From Cytophaga sp. FL35 (GTDB lineage: Bacteria; Bacteroidota; Bacteroidia; Flavobacteriales; Flavobacteriaceae): a stretch of DNA of 64,000 bases. The stretch spans positions 18,416-82,415 of the forward strand of contig NZ_JACSOH010000020.1 in NCBI RefSeq assembly GCF_014349235.1. The letters run 5' to 3'. The notes under the pieces were generated by a model. The model did no database searches. It was given only the letters and a program-made list of their open reading frames with translations, and was not told the DNA's origin. Shown in pieces: positions 28,043 to 37,198 of the stretch. Position 1 is the first letter of the stretch. The number at the start of each line of letters is the position of its first letter. The translations under genes were made by a program, and so were the position numbers.

Positions 28043-29932
28043 ATGAAAAAGCATATTTATTTACTACTAATTGCGAGTGTAGCAATATGGAGTTGCTCTA
28101 AGAATGACGAAGAGTTTTTAGATCGGCCGTCTACCTCGATTTTAACACAAGAACAGATATTCTCTGATCCAAAAACGACCCTTTCGGTATTGGCAGACCT
28201 GTATAATAGGTATTATGATTTTGGTACGGTTGAAGACTGGGCGTCTCTAGCCGGTTTTAATGTCGCCTATTGGTCTGAAGCGGGTAGATATCCTGAATTT
28301 CAGAACGATGGTTGGGGCTACGGAGCTTGGGGCACTTGGGACTATGCGTATATAAGGGAAATCAATTTGTTTCTTGAACGTTGCTCCGAGGCTACCGAAC
28401 TGACCGAGGAAGATAAGACCAGATTCTTGGCAGAGGCTAGATTCTTGAGGGCTTCCTATTATTTTGAAATGGTAAAAAGAATGGGTGGGGTTCCGCTTAT
28501 TCTTGAATCGGAAACGTACGATTTCAGCGGTGATGCTTCTTATTTGCAGCATCCACGTGAAACAGAGGCCGCTATTTATGATTTTGTGATCAGTGAAGCT
28601 GAAGCATTGAAAGATATATTGCCAAACGACGCCAATACCAAATCAAGGGCTACCAAAGGTGCCGTTCTGGCCATGCAGGCCAGAGCTGCACTATATGCCG
28701 CTTCGATTGCCAAGTACGGTGCTACAACACCACAAGTTTCATTGCCTGGCGGTGAGGTGGGTATACCGGCCTCAAGAGCCAACGAATATTACACAAAAGC
28801 CTTGGAAGCTTCCGAAGCAATCATCAATGGCGAAGCAGGTGGCTACGGTCTTTATACCAAGAAGCCTGATCTTTCTGAAAACTTCTCCAGCATCTTTTAC
28901 GATAAGGCGAACAACCCAGAAGCTATTTTTGTTGAAGATTATCTTGTAGGTGGAGGTAAAACCCATGGTTATACCATTGTGAACCAACCAAGATTCGGAG
29001 CCGAAGAAGAAGAAGGTGGGCGTATCAATCCAAGTCTACAGTTTGTTCAATCATTTGAATTGTTGGATGGTACTTACGCACCACTTGAAAATGAAGTCGG
29101 CGATGCTCCGGTATATTTTGATAATATCGGAGATATCTTTCAAGGTAGGGATGCCCGCCTGGCAGGAACGGTTATCCTTCCAGGAAGCAAGTTCAAGTCT
29201 ACCGATGTTGATATATGGGCCGGTGTAGTTTTGGCAGATGGTTCTGTTGTTAGCGGTGATTCAAGAGGTCAACAAAAAGAACTTCCTGGAATGACCGGAC
29301 AAGTGCAGGTGGTAGGTTTCGATGGGCCAATCGATGGACTCGAGTTCACGGCCCAGACAGGTTTTTACATTAGAAAATACCAAGACCCGGCAACTGGATC
29401 AGGTAGAAGGGGTACTCAAAGTGATGTTTGGTTCATCAGGTATCGTTATGCAGAGGTGTTATTGAACGCTGCTGAAGCTGCTTTTGAGCTTAACCAACCA
29501 GAATTGGCTGCCGATTATTTGAACGATGTTCGCGAAAGGGCAGGTCTTACTGTGCCATTGACCGCTGCTGATGTTACCTTCGATAAAATAGTACATGAGA
29601 GATATGTTGAATTAGCTTTTGAGGGTCTTCATTTCTTTGATTTGAAAAGATGGAGACTTGCTCATGTCATTTTGGATGGTAACCCGATTTCCCCCGAAGA
29701 GGTTACCGAGAACATCGGTGTTGCCACCAAAAGAGAAACACAACCGTACAACATCTGGCCTTACAAGTACTATAATCCAGGTGACGCTAATGATGGCAAA
29801 TGGTTGTACAGAATCAATAGACTTTCCCGAATTACTGGATCCGATAGGTTCCGTTTAGGAAACTATTACTCTGAAATCGGTCAGGGATTGATTAACAATA
29901 ATCCAAAGCTGGTCAGAAATCCTAATCAATAA
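28043..29932 (+). CDS. SusD/RagB-type outer-membrane glycan-binding lipoprotein
   Basis: A 629-residue lipoprotein (lipobox IWSC, Cys18). SusD features: LAEARFLRASYYFEMVKRMGGVPLI in the TPR-like part, then RYRYAEVLLNAAEAAFEL, LNDVRERAGL and the C-terminal HERYVELAFEGLHFFDLKRWRLA block. It forms the surface lid of the SusC encoded just upstream and selects the glycan. Together with the DUF3823 gene 19 bases downstream it forms a three-gene surface-binding unit. It belongs to a different subgroup from the SusD at 2.2 kb, judged by its sequence blocks, so the two transporters probably take different glycans. Confidence 0.95.
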   Translation: MKKHIYLLLIASVAIWSCSKNDEEFLDRPSTSILTQEQIFSDPKTTLSVLADLYNRYYDFGTVEDWASLAGFNVAYWSEAGRYPEFQNDGWGYGAWGTWDYAYIREINLFLERCSEATELTEEDKTRFLAEARFLRASYYFEMVKRMGGVPLILESETYDFSGDASYLQHPRETEAAIYDFVISEAEALKDILPNDANTKSRATKGAVLAMQARAALYAASIAKYGATTPQVSLPGGEVGIPASRANEYYTKALEASEAIINGEAGGYGLYTKKPDLSENFSSIFYDKANNPEAIFVEDYLVGGGKTHGYTIVNQPRFGAEEEEGGRINPSLQFVQSFELLDGTYAPLENEVGDAPVYFDNIGDIFQGRDARLAGTVILPGSKFKSTDVDIWAGVVLADGSVVSGDSRGQQKELPGMTGQVQVVGFDGPIDGLEFTAQTGFYIRKYQDPATGSGRRGTQSDVWFIRYRYAEVLLNAAEAAFELNQPELAADYLNDVRERAGLTVPLTAADVTFDKIVHERYVELAFEGLHFFDLKRWRLAHVILDGNPISPEEVTENIGVATKRETQPYNIWPYKYYNPGDANDGKWLYRINRLSRITGSDRFRLGNYYSEIGQGLINNNPKLVRNPNQ

Positions 29933-29951
29933 AACTAGAAAACTAAAGAAC

Positions 29952-30641
29952 ATGAAAGTAAAATTCTATATACTGGCCTTACTTGTACTAGCGGTTTCTG
30001 CCTCATGTGAATTGGATAACTTCAATGAGCCTGATGCCGACTTTACCGGAAATATTGTATATGAGGGTCAAGCGATACCAGTTGCGAGAAACCAGGTAAG
30101 GTTTGAATTATGGCAATCTGGCTATGGTAGCCCAGCGCCTATTGACGTAGCTATAGCTCAAGACGGGAGCTTTAGCAGCAGACTTTTTTCCGGAGACTAT
30201 AAATTGATTTTTCTACCGGGTGAAGGTCCATTTAGAGCTTCCTCCGATACTCTGTATTTTAATCTAAGCGGAAACAAAACTATGGACCTCAATGTTACTC
30301 CTTATTATATGATCCGTGGGGCTCAGTTTTCGCAATCTTCCGGAACGGTAAGCGGCACTTGCGGTGTTGATCAAATAATTACTGGTACAAATGGCAGGGC
30401 CGTTGAACGTGTTACCTTGGTAATCAACAGAACCCAGTTTGTCGATACCAACAGTGGGGGTGAAGGAAGCATTGCCCAGGTCGATGCCGATTTAAGTGAT
30501 TTGAACAACCTTTCAATGTCGGTAGATATACCCGAGGATGCCAAAAAACCGGATCAAGACTACATCTTTGCCCGTATCGGGGTAAAGGTAGAGGGTATTG
30601 AAGATATGATTTATACACCTGTTGAAAAGTTAAACTTGTAA
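29952..30641 (+). CDS. DUF3823-domain lipoprotein
   Basis: A 229-residue lipoprotein (lipobox VSASC, Cys19). The N-terminal half (FTGNIVYEGQAIPVARNQVRFELWQSGY) is a carboxypeptidase-like/Ig beta sandwich, typical of DUF3823 proteins, which are encoded next to SusCD pairs and are taken to be accessory surface glycan-binding proteins. The C-terminal half is a second beta domain with YYMIRGAQFSQSSGTVSG. No catalytic motif is visible. It is the third gene of the susCD unit and is followed by a long terminator hairpin. Confidence 0.85.
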   Translation: MKVKFYILALLVLAVSASCELDNFNEPDADFTGNIVYEGQAIPVARNQVRFELWQSGYGSPAPIDVAIAQDGSFSSRLFSGDYKLIFLPGEGPFRASSDTLYFNLSGNKTMDLNVTPYYMIRGAQFSQSSGTVSGTCGVDQIITGTNGRAVERVTLVINRTQFVDTNSGGEGSIAQVDADLSDLNNLSMSVDIPEDAKKPDQDYIFARIGVKVEGIEDMIYTPVEKLNL

Positions 30642-30752
30642 TACATTGCTTTTCCCTGTGATGAAGCGAGAGATGGTGCAAATGAATAAAGGGAAGAGTA
30701 TCTTAATGATTGGCTAATGTTGAGTTGTTAGTAGTTACTTATCTTGAGGTTT

Positions 30753-30786
30753 TACCGGGCTTCCGTGGTACGGAGCCCGGTATTTC
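30753..30786 (+). terminator. Rho-independent terminator after the susCD-DUF3823 unit
   Basis: TACCGGGCT (30753-30761) pairs with AGCCCGGTA (30774-30782) and the inner CCGT (30763-30766) pairs with ACGG (30770-30773), giving a long stem with one bulged T and a three-base loop. The following T-run is short (TTTC), so termination may be partial. Confidence 0.6.
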
Positions 30787-30839
30787 AATAAAAGACTAGG
30801 CTATAAACAATGAATGCCTAACTTAAAGGCAAAAATATA

Positions 30840-31997
30840 ATGATAGATTTTAGAGCTTCCACATATAGAACTTTCTTTTGGGGCATTTGTATGTCAACCG
30901 TCTTATTCTATTCGTGTAAGGAGAAGGTTGAAAAGAAACAAGATAAAGAAGTAGCCGTTGAAACGTTTTCTAACCCGATAGATGTTGAATTTGGGGATCC
31001 ATTTGTGTTGGATAATGGCGATGGCACTTTTTATATGTATGGAACGGGCCAAGTTGAAAATGGCTTTGCTACCTATTCATCGAATGATTTGGTGAACTGG
31101 AAGTTCGAGGGTCGTATTTATGAAGGAAATACCGAAGCATCTTGGACTCAAAAAAACTTTTGGGCGCCCGAAGTGTACAAATTTGAAAATCACTATTTCT
31201 TGTTTTTCAGCGCCGATGATAAGGATAATCCCAACAATGAACTTGAAAATTTCAAGATTGGGGTGGCTGTTTCCGATAGTCCTAAAGGTCCTTTTACAGA
31301 TTTGACCGACCAACCTTTATTTGATCCCGGGTATCCTATTATAGACGCGAATGTCTTTAAAGATGACGACGGTAAATTTTACCTTTATTATTCGAGGGTT
31401 TGCTACAAACATCCCGTAGAGAGTGAGATTTCTGAATGGGCCAAAAAAGAAGGTCTGTATGACGAAATTGAAGAAAGTTGGGTCTATGGGGTAGAATTGG
31501 CAGCTGATTTTAAAAGTGTTATCGGTGAACCCCAATTACTACTTAGGCCACCGCTTGAAATGAACGACCGTAATGCCGAATGGGAAAGTCGTTCGGTTAC
31601 TTCGAAAGAAGTAAATAGAAGATGGACAGAAGGTTCTTTTACTTTTAAAAATAAAGGCACTTATTACATGATGTATTCGGCAAACCACTACGCAGGCCCA
31701 AATTATGCGGTGGGTTATGCCACATCTAATTCGCCATTAGGTCCTTATCAAAAGGCAGATAACAACCCTGTTTTACAGAAGAATATAGATAAGGGCGGCA
31801 ATGTTACCGGAACCGGTCATAACATGGTCTTATTTCTAGATGGTGGAAAAAAAATGTACACTGTTTACCATGGTCGTACACAGGCAACAGGAGAAAATAG
31901 AGTTGTTTTTATTGACCAGATGAATATTGAAGAAGACGGCACTTTGGTGGTCGATGGCCCAACCACGGAACCGATTCCAAAACCATTGCAGAATTAA
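30840..31997 (+). CDS. GH43-family lipoprotein glycoside hydrolase
   Basis: A 385-residue lipoprotein (lipobox FYSC, Cys26) with a GH43 five-bladed propeller. The catalytic trio is in order: Asp in EFGDPFVLDNGDG, Asp in PIIDANVFKDDDGKFYLYYSR and Glu in RRWTEGSFTFKNKGTYYMMYSANH. The ends of the blades carry NFWAPEVYKFENHYFLFFSA and GTGHNMVLFLDGG. Likely substrate is an arabinofuranoside, xyloside or related unit. It opens the second operon half (30.8-42 kb), 28 bases before the sulfatase start. It resembles the GH43 at 34.9 kb in several blocks (MxYSAN, YAVGYATS), so the two are related but not recent duplicates. Confidence 0.92.
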   Translation: MIDFRASTYRTFFWGICMSTVLFYSCKEKVEKKQDKEVAVETFSNPIDVEFGDPFVLDNGDGTFYMYGTGQVENGFATYSSNDLVNWKFEGRIYEGNTEASWTQKNFWAPEVYKFENHYFLFFSADDKDNPNNELENFKIGVAVSDSPKGPFTDLTDQPLFDPGYPIIDANVFKDDDGKFYLYYSRVCYKHPVESEISEWAKKEGLYDEIEESWVYGVELAADFKSVIGEPQLLLRPPLEMNDRNAEWESRSVTSKEVNRRWTEGSFTFKNKGTYYMMYSANHYAGPNYAVGYATSNSPLGPYQKADNNPVLQKNIDKGGNVTGTGHNMVLFLDGGKKMYTVYHGRTQATGENRVVFIDQMNIEEDGTLVVDGPTTEPIPKPLQN

Positions 31998-32025
31998 AAA
32001 ATACAATCCGAAAGGCAAAAAACTA

Positions 32026-33732
32026 GTGTTAAAAATTGCAACCTACATATCGATAGTTTTATCAAGCCTTTTGATCATTACCTTTTTCTCGGTTGGTAGT
32101 GATGCTAAGTCGCAAACATACAAAGTTCATCCTAAGAAAGACGATAGACCAAATATTATAATCATAATGGCCGATGATCTCGGTTTTTCAGATTTAGGTT
32201 GTTATGGAGGAGAAATAAATACACCGAACCTAGACCGTCTGGCTGCGACAGGTATAAGGTCTACTTCATTTTATAATACTTCCCGCTGTTGCCCTACCAG
32301 GGCTTCTTTGCTCACGGGGCTATATCCGCACCAAGCGGGTCTGGGTAGAATGACGATGGATGCAGGTCTGCCGGGTTATCAAGGTACATTGAACGAAAAT
32401 ACGGTTACCATTGCCGAGGTACTCAAAAGAGAAGGGTATCAAACGGGTATGGTAGGTAAATGGCATGTTTCTGAAACGAATGATCTAGGGGGTGACAAAC
32501 AACTCAAATGGTTGGCTCATCAAGAAAATTACGGCCCATTTTCCGATTTAAAATCATACCCAACCGCAAGAGGATTCGATAAATTCTATGGCAATATCTG
32601 GGGTGTGGTCGATTATTTTGATCCATTTAGTTTGGTCAACGGCAACCAGCAGGTAGAAAAAGTGCCCGAAGATTATTATCATACGCAAGCTATCGGAGAT
32701 TCGGCTGTTGCCTATGTAAACGAGTTTTCTAAAAAAGAAAATCCATTTTTCTTGTACGTGGCCCATTGTGCCCCCCATTGGCCCCTTCAAGCCCCTGACA
32801 GTATAATTCAAAAGTATGTTGATAAATACGAGAAGGGCTGGCAAGCTATTAGGGAAGAGCGTTATAAGAATTTGGTAGAAAAGGAATTGATACCTGAAGA
32901 TGCCCAATTGCCAGAATTTATGTTTCCCGAATTAAATTGGGAAAACAATTCCGATAAAGAATGGGATGTACGCGCTATGGCCGTACATGCTGCCATGGTC
33001 GATGTGATGGATAGAACCATTGGCGAATTGATAAAAAAACTCGAAGAAACAGGCCAACTAGAGAATACATTGGTGCTCTTTCTCTCCGATAATGGGGCGA
33101 GTTCAGAAAGACCCTCTAACTATGGCCCTGGTTTCGACAGGGCAGGAAGTACACGAAATGGCGAACAGGTTCAATTTCCTGTTAATAAAGAAGTGCTTCC
33201 CGGGCCTCAAACGGTTCTTTCAGGTATCGGTCCGCAGTGGGCCCATACCGTAAATACCCCCTTTCGGTTTTGGAAGGCCAAAGTTCTCGAAGGTGGTATC
33301 AATACTCCGTTTATAGCGTCGTGGCCAAAAGAATTAAGGAAGAATGGGGAGGTTAGAACAGTGCCGGCCCATGTGAGTGATATTATGGCAACCTGTGTAG
33401 AAGTCTCTGGCGGTACTTATCCTACAGAATTTGATGGAAGGTCAATAACCCCAACTCCTGGTAGCAGTTTGATTCCTTTATTAAAAGGCAGTTCCAGTCG
33501 ACCCACACAAGAAACTTTTTTTTGGGAACATTTCGGTTCTCAAGCACTACGTAAAGGAGATTTAAAATTGGTAAGGTTAGATGCTGGACAGCCTTGGGAA
33601 CTCTATAACCTATCGAACGATAAAACGGAACAGGTCAATTTGGCCGCTACCCATCATAAAGAAGTAAAAGAATTAGCGAAAGAATGGGAAGAACTGGCTA
33701 ACAAATACCAAGTTTACCCTGCTCCAAATTAA
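32026..33732 (+). CDS. Formylglycine-dependent sulfatase (S1 family)
   Basis: About 568 residues from GTG 32026, chosen because a signal peptide starts there (LKIATYISIVLSSLLIITFF) with AAAGG about ten bases upstream; the longer frame would overlap the GH43 gene. The N terminus has RPNIIIIMADDLGFSDLGCYGG with the metal-binding Asp pair. The formylglycine motif is CCPTR at 88-92, where Cys88 would be converted; the variant with a second Cys inside the motif is allowed. Further family blocks are GKWHVSE, LFLSDNGAS and the C-terminal WELYNLSNDKTE. Arylsulfatase-type S1 enzymes remove sulfate esters from glycans in the periplasm. With GH43 and GH2 neighbours it supports a sulfated marine polysaccharide as target. 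Confidence 0.92.
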   Translation: MLKIATYISIVLSSLLIITFFSVGSDAKSQTYKVHPKKDDRPNIIIIMADDLGFSDLGCYGGEINTPNLDRLAATGIRSTSFYNTSRCCPTRASLLTGLYPHQAGLGRMTMDAGLPGYQGTLNENTVTIAEVLKREGYQTGMVGKWHVSETNDLGGDKQLKWLAHQENYGPFSDLKSYPTARGFDKFYGNIWGVVDYFDPFSLVNGNQQVEKVPEDYYHTQAIGDSAVAYVNEFSKKENPFFLYVAHCAPHWPLQAPDSIIQKYVDKYEKGWQAIREERYKNLVEKELIPEDAQLPEFMFPELNWENNSDKEWDVRAMAVHAAMVDVMDRTIGELIKKLEETGQLENTLVLFLSDNGASSERPSNYGPGFDRAGSTRNGEQVQFPVNKEVLPGPQTVLSGIGPQWAHTVNTPFRFWKAKVLEGGINTPFIASWPKELRKNGEVRTVPAHVSDIMATCVEVSGGTYPTEFDGRSITPTPGSSLIPLLKGSSSRPTQETFFWEHFGSQALRKGDLKLVRLDAGQPWELYNLSNDKTEQVNLAATHHKEVKELAKEWEELANKYQVYPAPN

Positions 33733-33744
33733 AAAAGGATAATT

Positions 33745-34917
33745 ATGAAACTGAAATTATTTGCTTTAGGCATTTTGCTAACGGTAGTTTTTTCATGCAA
33801 ACAAGAAAAGAAGCAGGATCAACCGGGACAAGAAAAGGGCACTGAGGTTATGGAGACCAGAGCCGGAAATCTTGATACCGGGGCTTTTGACACGATTGTC
33901 GATGGTGACCAAGTAAAACTCTATTGGCTTAAAAATGATGATATTGAAGTAGCCATCACCAATTATGGTGGAAGAATAGTGGGCCTGTTTACGCCAGATA
34001 CCAAAGGCGAATGGGTAGATGTGGTTATTGGGCGTGGCAGTGTCAAAGAATATATCGATGGTCCGGAATCTTATTTCGGAGCTTTGATAGGAAGAGTGGG
34101 CAATCGAATCGCAGGAGGTAAATTCAGCATAGATGGCAAGAACTATTCGGTAGAGACCAATAATGGTGAAAATGCCTTGCATGGGGGTCCGAACGGTTTT
34201 CAAGATAAAGTTTGGAAAGTAGAGTCTAGTAATGATACTACGTTGGTATTGAATTATTTGTCGCAAGATATGGAAGAAGGATTTCCTGGGGCTCTAGATG
34301 CGAAGGTAACTTACCACTTGATAAAACCGAACACCCTAAGAATTGAATACGATGCGGTAACCGACAAGCCGACCATTGTTAACCTTACCAATCACGCTTA
34401 TTTCAATTTAAATGGAGAGGGCAGTGGTAACATTTTAGACCATGAAATGATATTGTATGCCGATAAGTTTACTCCGGTCGATGAAACCTTGATTCCTACG
34501 GGAGAGTTAAAAGCGGTAAAAAACACTCCTTTTGATTTTACAGAACCTCATAGAATAGGGGAGCGAATTGAAGCGGAAGATACTCAAATTAAATATGGAG
34601 GTGGCTACGATCATAATTTCGTTCTTAGCGATGAAACGAACAATTCTTTAAAGCAGGCCGCCACGGTAGTAGGTGATAAATCAGGTGTGGTTATGGAAGT
34701 CTTCACGACCGAACCCGGCGTGCAATTCTATAGTGGTAATTTCATGAATGCAGAGAATAAGTTAAAGTCGGGCGCACGCGATGAACATCGATCCGCTTTC
34801 TGTCTTGAAACCCAGCATTACCCAGATTCGCCCAACCAAAAGAATTTTCCGACCATTATATTAAACCCGGGAGAAGAGTATCATACGATGACTGAATACC
34901 GTTTTTCCACAAAATAA
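33745..34917 (+). CDS. Aldose 1-epimerase (galactose mutarotase family) lipoprotein
   Basis: A 390-residue lipoprotein (lipobox VFSC, Cys18). The mutarotase fold is clear: ITNYGGRIVGLFTPD, GALIGRVGNRIAGGKF, the active-site His blocks ALHGGPNGFQDKVW and NLTNHAYFNLNGEG, the YDHNFVL block, and the Glu region TTEPGVQFYSGNF. The enzyme interconverts alpha and beta anomers of free aldoses. Its lipid anchor places it in the periplasm, where it would act on monosaccharides released by the GH43 and sulfatase enzymes. It sits 12 bases after the sulfatase and 11 bases before the next GH43. Confidence 0.94.
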   Translation: MKLKLFALGILLTVVFSCKQEKKQDQPGQEKGTEVMETRAGNLDTGAFDTIVDGDQVKLYWLKNDDIEVAITNYGGRIVGLFTPDTKGEWVDVVIGRGSVKEYIDGPESYFGALIGRVGNRIAGGKFSIDGKNYSVETNNGENALHGGPNGFQDKVWKVESSNDTTLVLNYLSQDMEEGFPGALDAKVTYHLIKPNTLRIEYDAVTDKPTIVNLTNHAYFNLNGEGSGNILDHEMILYADKFTPVDETLIPTGELKAVKNTPFDFTEPHRIGERIEAEDTQIKYGGGYDHNFVLSDETNNSLKQAATVVGDKSGVVMEVFTTEPGVQFYSGNFMNAENKLKSGARDEHRSAFCLETQHYPDSPNQKNFPTIILNPGEEYHTMTEYRFSTK

Positions 34918-34928
34918 AGTACCTACCA

Positions 34929-35912
34929 ATGAGATATAGCATTTCTTTTCTATCCATTTTTATTGGCATTCTTCTTAGCGGTTATGGTCAAGATTCCTCG
35001 GCAAATCCTTTGTTGGCCGATCCGACTATTTTTCAGGAAGATGGTACATATTATTTATATGGAACCACCGGAGATCCAAAAATGGGAAAGGATAAAGGTT
35101 TCTTGGTCTACGCTTCCAAAGATTTAGTTGACTGGCAAGGTCCCTCTGGCCCGTCAAAAGGGTTGGCCATGAGAAAGGGAGATGCATTTGGTATAAAGGG
35201 CTTTTGGGCTCCACAAATATTTAAGTACGACTCTAAATATTATATGGCCTATACTGCCGATGAGCACATCGCATTAGCTACTTCGAGCCATCCTTCCGGT
35301 CCTTTTAAAAATAAAGAAAAGAAAGACTTGCAGGCTCCCGTAAGGCAAATAGATCCCTTTATTTATTTTGATGATGACGGTAAAAAATACCTTTACCATG
35401 TAAGGTTGACAGAGGGTAATCGAATTTTTGTGGCTGAACTTGAAGACTCGTTAGAGGCCATTAAACCTGAGACCTTAAAAGAATGTATTTCTGGCGAATT
35501 GCCTTGGGAAAATACGTGGGATAGCGAATGGCCTGTAACCGAAGGGCCTACTATTTTGAAGAGAAAAGGAATTTATTACATGATTTATTCGGCGAATGAT
35601 TTTCGTAACCCTGATTATGCCGTTGGTTATGCCACTAGCGATCATCCTTTAGGCCCTTGGACCAAATCTAAAAACGGACCTTTCATTACCAAAGAGATTT
35701 TAGGAATCAATGGAACGGGCCACGGCGATGTTCTAGAGCATGAAGACGGTTCTTTGTATTATGTCTTTCATACCCATTTTGATGATTCAAAAGTACAGCC
35801 GAGACGCACTGCAATTGTCAAATTAGTATTTAGCGACGGTGACGAGGGGTACGAAGAAATAAGCATTGATAAAGATACATTTAGGTTTTTGCAACTTGAG
35901 GGCAAAAAATGA
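34929..35912 (+). CDS. GH43-family glycoside hydrolase
   Basis: A 327-residue exported enzyme with an SPI leader (cleavage likely after SGYGQ). GH43 blocks and catalytic candidates: Asp in LLADPTIFQEDGTYYLYG, Asp in QIDPFIYFDDDGKKYLYHVR and Glu in PVTEGPTILKRKGIYYMIYSANDF, followed by PDYAVGYATSDHPLGPW and GTGHGDVLEHEDGS. It is the third GH43-like gene in the locus. Specificity for arabinose or xylose linkages is likely but not shown. Its stop codon overlaps the start of the next gene (ATGA), so translation of GH43 and UPF0261 is probably coupled, an intimate link between periplasmic hydrolysis and the cytoplasmic pair. Confidence 0.92.
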   Translation: MRYSISFLSIFIGILLSGYGQDSSANPLLADPTIFQEDGTYYLYGTTGDPKMGKDKGFLVYASKDLVDWQGPSGPSKGLAMRKGDAFGIKGFWAPQIFKYDSKYYMAYTADEHIALATSSHPSGPFKNKEKKDLQAPVRQIDPFIYFDDDGKKYLYHVRLTEGNRIFVAELEDSLEAIKPETLKECISGELPWENTWDSEWPVTEGPTILKRKGIYYMIYSANDFRNPDYAVGYATSDHPLGPWTKSKNGPFITKEILGINGTGHGDVLEHEDGSLYYVFHTHFDDSKVQPRRTAIVKLVFSDGDEGYEEISIDKDTFRFLQLEGKK

Positions 35913-37144
35913 TTAATAAGAATATGAGTGAAAAAACTAAGGTGGCGATGGTGGGCTGTTTTGATACCAAAGCAGAAGATTTCGCCTACCTACATAGTTG
36001 TTTGACAAAAGGAGGTGCTGAGGTAGTTTCCATTAATACGGGTGTTTTAGGTAGTACCGACCAGTTTCCTGTAAATTTTGAGGCTGATAAGGTTGCTGAG
36101 GCTGCAGAATTGAACATCGCAGCATTGAGGGAGGCGAACGATAGAGGAGAAGCGCTTATTGTCATGGGTAAAGGTGCAGGACAAATTCTGGGAAATCTTT
36201 TCCAAAAGAATGAGATAAATGGAGTTATCGGAATGGGCGGTGGTGGCGGTACTTTTGTTGCTATAGAAGCTATGAAAACCCTACCATTCGGTGTGCCAAA
36301 ACTGTGTTTGAGTACCTTGGCCACTAAAGATTTATCGGAAAAGATTGAGGATAAAGATATTGTTCTGATGCCTTCAATTGTTGATGTAGCGGGTCTTAAT
36401 CGCATAAGTAGGGTGTTGATCAATCAAGCCGCAGGTGCCATTTTAGGAATGGCCAATATGGCGCCTTTGAAAGATAGCGATACCAAAGGCAGTATAGCCC
36501 TTAGTGTATTTGGTAACACAACGGTATGTGCGAATAGGGCTTCTGAAATCTTAAAGTCGAAAGGATACGATGTTCTGGCTTTTCATGCCGTAGGTACTGG
36601 AGGCAAAACGATGGAGTCTTTAATGGAGGAAGGTGTTTTTGACGCCGTACTTGACCTTACGACCACTGAATTGGCTGATGAGCTGTGCGGGGGAATCTGT
36701 AGCGCTGGTCCCCATAGATTAAAATCTGCCTCAAAAATGGGCCTTCCACAAGTGGTGGTTCCTGGGTGTATTGATATGGTGAATTTTGCCGCGAAAAGTA
36801 CGGTTCCTGAAAAATACCAAGACAGGCATTTGTTCTCATGGGCCCCCGATGTAACCCTTATGAGAACGAATAAAGAAGAGAACGATATACTGGGCAGGCA
36901 AATTGCTGAAAGGTTGAACAGTTCAAAGAACGCCGTTACCGTTGTTCTTCCCTTGAACGGATTATCTAAAATAGGGGCTAAAGGCGAGGTGTTTTATGAC
37001 GCGGAGGCCGATAAGCAACTTTTTAAGTCTATATGCGAGCATCTAGACCCGAAGATAAAAGTAGTTGAGGTAGATGTAAACGTAAACACTCCGGAATTTG
37101 CCGAAGTGATAACCGAAGAGTTGTTGCTGTTATTGGATAAATAA
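35909..37144 (+). CDS. UPF0261 / Tm-1-like ATP-binding domain protein (copy 2)
   Basis: A 411-residue cytoplasmic protein, paralog of the gene at 9.85 kb. The start ATG overlaps the GH43 stop by four bases; another ATG five codons in (35924) is an alternative. Shared family blocks: VAMVGCFDTKAEDFAYL, ANDRGEALIVMGKGAG, the glycine-rich GVIGMGGGGGTFVAIEAMK, STLATKDLSEKI, VFGNTTVCANRASEIL, VVPGCIDMVNF and DVTLMRTNKEEN. The biochemical function is unknown; ATP binding is known for the tomato Tm-1 domain. It is followed 54 bases later by the TIM-barrel partner and then a cupin. Confidence 0.9.
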   Translation: MINKNMSEKTKVAMVGCFDTKAEDFAYLHSCLTKGGAEVVSINTGVLGSTDQFPVNFEADKVAEAAELNIAALREANDRGEALIVMGKGAGQILGNLFQKNEINGVIGMGGGGGTFVAIEAMKTLPFGVPKLCLSTLATKDLSEKIEDKDIVLMPSIVDVAGLNRISRVLINQAAGAILGMANMAPLKDSDTKGSIALSVFGNTTVCANRASEILKSKGYDVLAFHAVGTGGKTMESLMEEGVFDAVLDLTTTELADELCGGICSAGPHRLKSASKMGLPQVVVPGCIDMVNFAAKSTVPEKYQDRHLFSWAPDVTLMRTNKEENDILGRQIAERLNSSKNAVTVVLPLNGLSKIGAKGEVFYDAEADKQLFKSICEHLDPKIKVVEVDVNVNTPEFAEVITEELLLLLDK

Positions 37145-37198
37145 AATTGAAAGTAATTCAAACAAAATATAAGTATAACCAAAATTAAATATTGAAGT

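Noticed and set aside
31927..32025. Longer sulfatase frame starting inside the GH43 gene
   Set aside because: The extension has no signal peptide and overlaps the GH43 C terminus; a leader starts at GTG 32026.
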